The translations under genes and the position numbers were made by a program. Source: Streptomyces hawaiiensis (GTDB lineage: Bacteria > Actinomycetota > Actinomycetes > Streptomycetales > Streptomycetaceae). From it: a stretch of DNA of 64,000 nucleotides. The stretch is taken from NCBI RefSeq assembly GCF_004803895.1, contig NZ_CP021978.1, forward strand, positions 6,758,001-6,822,000, written 5' to 3'. The notes under the pieces were generated by a model, which made no database searches, was not told the DNA's origin, and was given only the letters and a program-made list of their open reading frames with translations. Within the stretch, counting starts at the first letter, position 1. Each line of letters begins with the position of its first letter. Positions 58,750 through 64,000 of this stretch are shown in pieces.

Positions 58750-59450
58750 ACGGCTTCTTCGACATCCCGAGCGACCTCCAGCACAGCTACCTCGGCCTGA
58801 TCGGACTGCATCTGCGCGAGGCCCTGCTGCCCGTGCTGGCCGGGCTGCTGCTCGCGCTGCCGCTCGCCCAGCTCTGCGTACGCTTCCGCTGGCTGTACGC
58901 GCCCGTGCTCGGCGCCACCACCATCTTCTACGCCGTCCCGTCGCTGGCCTTCTTCGTCGTCCTCATCGACTACACCGGCCAGACCGAGCTGACCGTGATG
59001 ATCCCGCTGGCCGTGTACAGCCTCGTGGTGCTCGTCCCGGCCATCGTCGACGGGGTGCGGTCCGTGCCCCAGGAGACCCTGGCCGCGGCCACCGCCATGG
59101 GGTTCGGCCCCGTACGCCGCTACCTCCAGGTGCAGTTGCCGATCGCGGTGCCCGCCATCATCGCCGGGCTCAGGGTCGCCACCGTCTCCAGCATCTCCCT
59201 GGTCAGCGTCGGCACCCTCATCGGCAACCAGGGCGCCCTCGGCAACCTGCTCGCCGACGCGCAGAAGTACGACCGGCCCGAACTGGCCGTCAACTCCGTG
59301 ATCACGACGGCCGTCCTGGCCATCGTGTGCGACGCCCTGCTGGTGCTCCTCCGCGTCGTGCTGACCCCGTGGATGCCGAACGGCACCCGCAGGCGCCCGA
59401 AGCCCCGCGTGCGGCGGCGACTGCCCGCCCCCCAGGACGTGACCCGGTGA
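58746..59450 (+). CDS. Betaine/choline ABC permease 1
   Basis: 234 aa, about five to six helices in OpuBB style, with the EAA-type loop ETLAAATAMGFGPVRRYLQV and SLVSVGTLIGNQGALGNLL. GTG start overlaps the ATPase stop by 4 bp. Confidence 0.9.
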   Translation: MNGFFDIPSDLQHSYLGLIGLHLREALLPVLAGLLLALPLAQLCVRFRWLYAPVLGATTIFYAVPSLAFFVVLIDYTGQTELTVMIPLAVYSLVVLVPAIVDGVRSVPQETLAAATAMGFGPVRRYLQVQLPIAVPAIIAGLRVATVSSISLVSVGTLIGNQGALGNLLADAQKYDRPELAVNSVITTAVLAIVCDALLVLLRVVLTPWMPNGTRRRPKPRVRRRLPAPQDVTR

Positions 59451-60112
59451 ACGTACTGAACTTCGTCAACGCCTTCTTCAGCGACAGCGCCCACTGGCAC
59501 GGCTACGACGGCATCCCGCAACGCCTGCTCGAACACGTCCAGTACTCGGCTCTGGCCCTCGCCCTCGCCGCCGCGATCGGTCTGCCCGTCGGACTGCTCA
59601 CCGGGCACACCGGGCGGGGCGGCAACGCCCTCGCGTTCATCGCCACCGCGGCCCGCGCGCTGCCCAGTTTCGGCCTGCTGGTGCTGATCGTCATCGTGAT
59701 GGGCTTCGGCCTGCTGCCCGTGATGATCCCCCTGGTCATCCTCGCCGTACCGCCGATCCTGGTGACCACCTACGAGGCCGTCCGCACCGTCGACCCGTCC
59801 CCGGTGGACGCCGCCCGCGGCATGGGCATGCACGAGTCGCGGATCCTCTTCCAGGTCGAACTGCCGGTCGCGCTGCCGCTGATCCTGAGCGGCCTGCGCT
59901 CGGCGGCCATCCAGATCGTGTCGACGGCCACCATCGCCGCCTACGTCAGCCTGGGCGGCCTCGGCCGGTACATCGTCGACGGGCTCTACCAGCGCGACTA
60001 CGAGAAGGTGGTCGGCGGCGCCACCCTCGTGGCCGTCCTGGCGCTCGTCACGCTGGCGGTGTTCTGGGCGGTGGGCCGCCTGGCCGTGTCGCCGGGGGTG
60101 CGCCGACGCTGA
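59447..60112 (+). CDS. Betaine/choline ABC permease 2
   Basis: 221 aa, about six helices, with DAARGMGMHESRILFQVELP as the ATPase-docking loop and TIAAYVSLGGLGRYIVDG. GTG 59447 overlaps the stop of permease 1 by 4 bp, which excludes the longer upstream frame. Two unequal OpuBB/OpuBD-like permeases form a heterodimer in this family. Confidence 0.9.
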   Translation: MNVLNFVNAFFSDSAHWHGYDGIPQRLLEHVQYSALALALAAAIGLPVGLLTGHTGRGGNALAFIATAARALPSFGLLVLIVIVMGFGLLPVMIPLVILAVPPILVTTYEAVRTVDPSPVDAARGMGMHESRILFQVELPVALPLILSGLRSAAIQIVSTATIAAYVSLGGLGRYIVDGLYQRDYEKVVGGATLVAVLALVTLAVFWAVGRLAVSPGVRRR

Positions 60113-60120
60113 CGTCGTCA

Positions 60121-60152
60121 CGTGTCTGCGATAAACCGTGTCTGTAATAAAC
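60121..60152. repeat. 16-bp tandem direct repeat before the binding-protein gene
   Basis: CGTGTCTGCGATAAAC (60121-60136) is followed at once by CGTGTCTGTAATAAAC (60137-60152), 14 of 16 identical, and a third CGTG begins next. It could be a regulator site for the binding-protein gene. Confidence 0.55.
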
Positions 60153-60168
60153 CGTGACCAGGCCGTTC

Positions 60169-60198
60169 TTGACTGATCGTGAAGCGGCTGGATTGGAT
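60169..60198 (+). promoter_or_regulatory. Internal promoter candidate for the binding-protein gene
   Basis: -35 TTGACT (60169-60174), 18-bp spacer, -10 TTGGAT (60193-60198). The start point would fall at or beside the ATG at 60205, giving a leaderless transcript; no Shine-Dalgarno is seen there. Confidence 0.4.
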
Positions 60199-60204
60199 CG
60201 ATGG

Positions 60205-61161
60205 ATGACATCTACCGCGAAGAGCAGCTGGTCCAGGACGAGGCGCACCGGTGCGGCGGTCGCCGCACTCACCGCCGCTGCGGCACTGCTCGCGGGTTGT
60301 TCCTCCGGCGACACCTCCGACGACCCCCTGGCGGGCGAGAAGGCGAAGGCGGGCACCGTCGTCGTCGGCTCCAACAACTTCGCCGAGAGCACCCTGCTCG
60401 CCGACATCTACGGCGAGGCGCTCAAGGCCAAGGGCATCAAGGTCACCTACAAGCACAACATAGGCAGCCGCGAGACGACGTACGGCCTCATGAAGAACGG
60501 CTCCGTCACCGTGCTGCCGGAGTACAACGGCTCGCTGCTCGCCTACCTGGACCCCAAGGCCGGGCAGAAGTCCGCCGAGGCGGTGAACGAGGCCGTCAAG
60601 GCCAAGCTCGACAAGAAGCTGACGCTGCTGCGGTCCTCGCCCGCCGAGGACAAGGACTCGGTCACCGTCAACGCCGAGACCGCCGAGAAGTACAAGCTCA
60701 CCTCCTCGTCCAGCCTCGCGGACCTCAAGGACGCCGCCCCGGACCTGGTGATCGGCGGCTCGCCCGAGTTCCAGACCCGGCACCAGGGCCTGGAGGGCCT
60801 GAAGTCCGTGTACGGCCTGGAGTTCAAGTCCTTCAAGGCGCTCGACGCGGGCGGCCCCCTGACCCAGGCGGCGCTGACCAGGAACACCGTCCAGGCCGCC
60901 GACATCTTCACCACGGACCCGACCATCGTGAAGGAGAAGTTCGTCGTCCTGAAGGACCCGGAGAACCTCTTCGGGTTCGCGAACGTGACCCCGCTGGTCC
61001 ACAAGGACGGCCTCTCCCAGAAGGGCGTCGACGCGCTCGACGCGGTCTCGGCCGAGCTGGACACGAAGACGCTCCTGGAGCTGGACGCGCAGGTGCAACT
61101 CGAGAAGAAGGACCCGCTGGACGTGGCGCGGGCATGGCTGAAGTCGGCGGGGCTGATCTGA
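60205..61161 (+). CDS. Betaine/choline-binding lipoprotein (OpuBC-like)
   Basis: 318 aa. Lipoprotein signal with a twin-Arg run (WSRTRRTGAAVAAL) and lipobox LLAGC. The OpuAC/OsmX-like domain has VVVGSNNFAESTLLADIYGE, GSVTVLPEYNGSLLAYL and SPEFQTRHQGLEGLKSVYGL. It binds quaternary amines and delivers them to the two permeases. ATG 60205 is preferred over upstream in-frame starts because of the signal peptide. Its stop is 2 bp from the convergent cvnD stop. Confidence 0.9.
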   Translation: MTSTAKSSWSRTRRTGAAVAALTAAAALLAGCSSGDTSDDPLAGEKAKAGTVVVGSNNFAESTLLADIYGEALKAKGIKVTYKHNIGSRETTYGLMKNGSVTVLPEYNGSLLAYLDPKAGQKSAEAVNEAVKAKLDKKLTLLRSSPAEDKDSVTVNAETAEKYKLTSSSSLADLKDAAPDLVIGGSPEFQTRHQGLEGLKSVYGLEFKSFKALDAGGPLTQAALTRNTVQAADIFTTDPTIVKEKFVVLKDPENLFGFANVTPLVHKDGLSQKGVDALDAVSAELDTKTLLELDAQVQLEKKDPLDVARAWLKSAGLI

Positions 61162-61163
61162 CT

Positions 61164-61748
61164 CTAGTTCCGCACCGCCGACGCGATCAGCTGGTCGATC
61201 AGGGCGATCAGCACATCGCGGCACGACTCCCGGTCCCGGGCGTCGCACAGCAGCACCCGCACGTGCTCCGGCACCGCGAGCGCCTCCCGGATGTCCTCGG
61301 GCGGGTACGGGTGTTCGCCGTGGAAGCCGTTGACCCCGACGACGAACGGAATGCCCCGGCGCTCGAAGAAGTCGATCGCGGCGAAGCTGGAATCGGGTCT
61401 GCGCACGTCGACCAGGACCACGGCACCGAGCGCGCCGAGCGCCAGGTCGTTCCACATGAACCAGAACCGCTGCTGCCCCGGCGTGCCGAACAGGTACAGC
61501 ACCAGCTCCTGGCTGATGGTGATCCGGCCGAAGTCCAGGGCCACGGTGGTGGCCCGCTTCTCCTCGATGCCGTCGAGGTCGTCGATGCCCAGACCGGCCA
61601 TGGTCAGGGGTTCCTCGGTGCGCAGCGGGACGATCTCGCTGACCGACCCGACCATGGTGGTCTTGCCGACGCCGAAGCCCCCGGCGATGAGGATCTTGAC
61701 CGTGTCGGGTGCCGAAGACGTGTCGGTGGCAAGGTCAGAGCCGGCCAA
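61164..61748 (-). CDS. cvnD: Conservon GTPase-like ATP/GTP-binding protein
   Basis: 194 aa small GTPase of the conservon type. P-loop ILIAGGFGVGKTTMVGS, switch region with DFGRIT, LYLFGTPGQQRFWFMW (switch II), and VNGFHG as a degenerate NKxD. It probably acts with the CvnA-B-C complex at the membrane, like eukaryotic G-protein modules (established for S. coelicolor conservons). Last gene of the operon; overlaps cvnC by 14 bp. Confidence 0.93.
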   Translation of the reverse strand: MAGSDLATDTSSAPDTVKILIAGGFGVGKTTMVGSVSEIVPLRTEEPLTMAGLGIDDLDGIEEKRATTVALDFGRITISQELVLYLFGTPGQQRFWFMWNDLALGALGAVVLVDVRRPDSSFAAIDFFERRGIPFVVGVNGFHGEHPYPPEDIREALAVPEHVRVLLCDARDRESCRDVLIALIDQLIASAVRN

Positions 61749-62094
61749 GGCCGTCCCTCACTTTCTGCAGCAGGTCCAGGTCCGGAGTGGTGCGGGAAAC
61801 GAGGCGCGGCGGGCGAACGGTGATCCGGCCCGCCTCCAGCAGGTCGCACAGCAGGATGACGGCCACGCTCACCGGCAGGTCGAGACGGGCGGCCAGCTCC
61901 GCCACGGCGACCGGCTCGGCGCACAGCCGCAGGATCCGGGTGTGCTCGGGCTGGCACCGGGCCGTCGTGGCGGGCGGCGGATCGATCGCCGTGACCGTCG
62001 AGATGAGCGTGAAGTCGGCGCGACTGGGCCGGGTCCGGCCGCCGGTCAGAGCGAACGGCCGGACGAGCCTTCCCGCCGAATCACCTACGCCCAC
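61735..62094 (-). CDS. cvnC: DUF742 protein of conservon
   Basis: 119 aa. DUF742 winged-helix-like protein with RLVRPFALTGGRTRPS at the start and HTRILRLCAEPVAVAELAAR in the middle. GTG start 1 bp after the cvnB stop. It links the roadblock protein to the GTPase in conservon complexes. Confidence 0.92.
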   Translation of the reverse strand: MGVGDSAGRLVRPFALTGGRTRPSRADFTLISTVTAIDPPPATTARCQPEHTRILRLCAEPVAVAELAARLDLPVSVAVILLCDLLEAGRITVRPPRLVSRTTPDLDLLQKVRDGLGRL

Positions 62095-62095
62095 C

Positions 62096-62527
62096 TCACA
62101 CGCCTGGATCGAGGACGGGTCCGGCCACGCCCCGCGGTGCCGCGCTGAGGTGCTCGCCGATCTTCTTCACCAGCATGTTCATCTGGTACGCCACCACCCC
62201 GACGTCCGCGCCCGGCCCGGTCAGCACGACCAGATGGGCACCGGGACCGGCGGAGGTCAGGATCAGATAGCTGTTGGCCATCTCGATGAGGGCCTGGCGC
62301 ACCGGGCCGCCGCGGAAGTCCATGCTGACGCCCTTGCTGAGGCTCATCAGCCCGGAGGCGGTCGCCGCGAGCCGCTCGGCGTCGTCGCGCAGGAATCCGG
62401 TGGACTTGCTGACCACCAGGCCGTCCTCGGAGAGCACCACGGCCTGGTTCACGTCGGCGACGCGCTCCACGAGTCCGGTCAGCAGCTGGTCGAGCTGGGT
62501 GTGCGTGGCGGGGATGGGGCGTGTCAT
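62096..62527 (-). CDS. cvnB: Roadblock/LC7 domain protein of conservon
   Basis: 143 aa. Roadblock/MglB-type fold: QLDQLLTGLVERVADVNQAV, VLSEDGLVVSKSTGF and HLVVLTGPGADVGVVAYQM. Such proteins regulate small GTPases. It lies 14 bp after the cvnA stop. Confidence 0.93.
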   Translation of the reverse strand: MTRPIPATHTQLDQLLTGLVERVADVNQAVVLSEDGLVVSKSTGFLRDDAERLAATASGLMSLSKGVSMDFRGGPVRQALIEMANSYLILTSAGPGAHLVVLTGPGADVGVVAYQMNMLVKKIGEHLSAAPRGVAGPVLDPGV

Positions 62528-62541
62528 TGCGGTGTCCTTCG

Positions 62542-64000
62542 TCAGCGGTCGGCGGGCGGAGTCGAGGGGACGGGACCGGCGGCGGCCTGCCGGGGTACTG
62601 CGGCCGCCTCCTCGTCGTGGGGCGGCTCGGCGTCGTCGTCACGGGCCCGGAGCGTGCCGCGCTGGAAGCCGGCCAGGGAGGACGCGGCGGCTTCCGCGGT
62701 GAAGTCGTCCGGGGAGCCGTCGTCGCGGGCGGGCGCGGCCTCTTCGCGCAACTCCTCCACCAGGCTGGTCTGCGGCACCCGGCGGGGGAGCGGGGTGAGA
62801 CCGTCCCGGCGGGGGACGATTTCGCGGCCGGCGGCCGGGAGGGCGGAGGCGGTGCGGGCCGTGACGAGGGGCCTGGGCTCGCGGGCGGATCCGGCGGCAC
62901 GCTCCGTGCCCCGCGCTGCCCCGGCGCGCCGGGGCGCCTCACTGTGTTCGGCGTCCATCGAACCCCGTCCGTCCACCGCCACCAGACCGTCCTCGGGGGC
63001 GCCGCCGTCCGCCGTGCCGCCGCTCGTGCCTCTCGGGCCGACCGCGACCACGAGGCCGTTGACGCCGGTCCCGTCCCGGGCGGTCCGCGCCTGCGGCGCC
63101 GCACCGCCCGCCGTCTCCCGCACCACGATCTCGTGCGGTACCAGCACGATCGCCGTGGTCCCGCCGTACGGCGACGAGCGCAGGGTGACGGTGATGCCGT
63201 GCCGGTGGGCCAGCTGGGCGATCACGAACATGCCGAGGCGCAGGTCGTCGGCGAGCGCCACCACGTCGAACTGCGGCGGCACCGCCAGCTGTTCGTTGAA
63301 GGACGTGTAGTCCTCCTCCAGCATGCCGAGGCCGCGGTCCTCGACCTCGACGGCCAGGCCCTTGGCCACCATCCCGGCCCGCACCGTGACGGGGCTCGGG
63401 GCGGGGGAGTAGGCGGTCGCGTTGTCGATGAGCTCGGCCAGCAGATGGATGACGTCGGCCACCGCGGGCGGCGCGACGTACACCTCCTCCTCGGTGAGCA
63501 CCTCCACCCGCTGGTACTCGGCGACCTCCCCGACCGCGCTGCGCAGGATGTCCATCAGCGCGACCGGCTCGGTCCAGCTGCGGCCGGGCCGTTCGCCGCT
63601 GACGATGACGAGGTTCTCCTCGTAGCGGCGCAACTGGCTGGCCGTGGAGTCCAGTTCGTACAGGCCCTTGAGGATGTCGGGGTCGGTGTGCTCGCGCTCC
63701 AGCGTGTCGAGCTTGCTCAGCTGGAGGTTGACCAGGTTCTGGCTCTGCCGCGCTATACCCAGGATGATCTTCTGGAAGCCGCGCCGGGTGTCGGCGAGTT
63801 CGACCGCGGTGTGCACGGCCGTGCGCTGGGCGGTGTTGAACGCCCGGGCCACCTGGCCGAGTTCGTCGTGGCCGTAGTCCAGCTCGGTCGTCGCCGACTC
63901 CGGGTCGACCGTCTCGCCCCGCTCCAGCCGCGCGACCACATCAGGCAGCCGCTCCTGCGCGAGGCTGACGGCGGCCCGGCGCAGGCCGCGCAGCCGCCGG
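62542..64000 (-). CDS. cvnA: Conservon histidine-kinase-like protein (5' end outside window)
   Basis: The C-terminal 486 codons are in the window and the frame stays open to base 64000, so the N-terminal membrane and sensor part is cut off. Seen: HAMP-like region, the helix FNTAQRTAVHTAVELADTRR, LSKLDTLEREHTDPDI, and an HATPase domain with ELIDNATAYSPAPSP and DRGLGMLEEDY. The long C-terminal tail (about 170 residues) is disordered, rich in Pro/Arg/Glu. CvnA proteins resemble sensor kinases but often lack the usual phospho-His box. Confidence 0.92.
   Translation of the reverse strand, partial: RRLRGLRRAAVSLAQERLPDVVARLERGETVDPESATTELDYGHDELGQVARAFNTAQRTAVHTAVELADTRRGFQKIILGIARQSQNLVNLQLSKLDTLEREHTDPDILKGLYELDSTASQLRRYEENLVIVSGERPGRSWTEPVALMDILRSAVGEVAEYQRVEVLTEEEVYVAPPAVADVIHLLAELIDNATAYSPAPSPVTVRAGMVAKGLAVEVEDRGLGMLEEDYTSFNEQLAVPPQFDVVALADDLRLGMFVIAQLAHRHGITVTLRSSPYGGTTAIVLVPHEIVVRETAGGAAPQARTARDGTGVNGLVVAVGPRGTSGGTADGGAPEDGLVAVDGRGSMDAEHSEAPRRAGAARGTERAAGSAREPRPLVTARTASALPAAGREIVPRRDGLTPLPRRVPQTSLVEELREEAAPARDDGSPDDFTAEAAASSLAGFQRGTLRARDDDAEPPHDEEAAAVPRQAAAGPVPSTPPADR

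Noticed and set aside
1..64000. CRISPR array, tRNA or rRNA genes, transposases, phage integrase
   Set aside because: No regularly spaced repeats, no cloverleaf with a TTCGA-type T-arm, and no transposase or integrase motifs were seen.

Overview
The window is high-GC (about 72%) actinobacterial chromosome, almost certainly Streptomyces. The evidence is the codon use with G/C third positions, many GTG starts, 4-bp stop/start overlaps, a conservon (cvn) operon, a MmyB-type XRE regulator, a DUF3000 gene beside hemE, and the coproporphyrin-type heme genes hemY and hemQ. From memory the backbone (rnd, LuxR-type regulator, DUF3000, hemE ... hemY, hemQ ... DUF692 ... zapE, murC, msrB) follows the usual Streptomyces order. 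No rRNA, tRNA, CRISPR array, IS transposase or phage gene was seen.

Layout. 1-1558: the two permeases of a sugar ABC importer, the first cut by the window edge. 1571-5879: ribonuclease D, an orphan LuxR-type response regulator, a DUF3000 protein and hemE. 6017-12025: an accessory insert holding a four-gene operon on the minus strand (DegT/AHBA-type aminotransferase, HAD phosphatase, Gfo/Idh dehydrogenase, MFS transporter) with a divergent XRE/MmyB regulator. The order and families match the Bacillus subtilis ntdABC-yhjI(glcP) locus, so this is read as a kanosamine (3-amino-3-deoxyglucose) pathway. It is the most interesting system in the window. 12337-17526: a small hypothetical gene, a CoA-disulfide-reductase-like flavoprotein, a DUF4349 lipoprotein, then hemY and hemQ. 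17527-20016: a secreted TAP-type hydrolase and a TIGR04222 membrane protein.

20165-24924: a nested inverted-repeat element followed by an aldehyde dehydrogenase / GMC oxidoreductase / APC permease operon of choline or amino-alcohol type. It sits between the TIGR04222 gene and a DUF692 (MNIO) oxygenase that carries its own partner-like C-terminal domain. 26688-34644: potassium channel, small membrane protein, PTH2-type hydrolase, a 59-residue zinc-ribbon protein, a Rieske flavoprotein, an ArsR/SRPBCC pair with a palindrome over its start codon, PPK2, a PhoX-type phosphatase and a slipin. 34816-42169: SulP transporter with beta-carbonic anhydrase, a secreted protein, zapE, a RibD-like reductase, murC and msrB. 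42178-45087: a 969-residue membrane protein with a C-terminal type-1 periplasmic-binding domain.

45308-51670: a LacI-controlled ABC importer with a GH42 beta-galactosidase, preceded by twin palindromic operators. 51804-57544: a DyP peroxidase, then apbE, an FMN-binding lipid-side protein and a ferric-reductase-like flavocytochrome (an extracellular flavin electron-transfer module), divergent from an OmpR-type two-component pair with 11-bp repeats between them. 57625-61161: an OpuB-type glycine-betaine/choline ABC importer. 61164-64000: conservon cvnA-B-C-D, with cvnA cut by the window edge.
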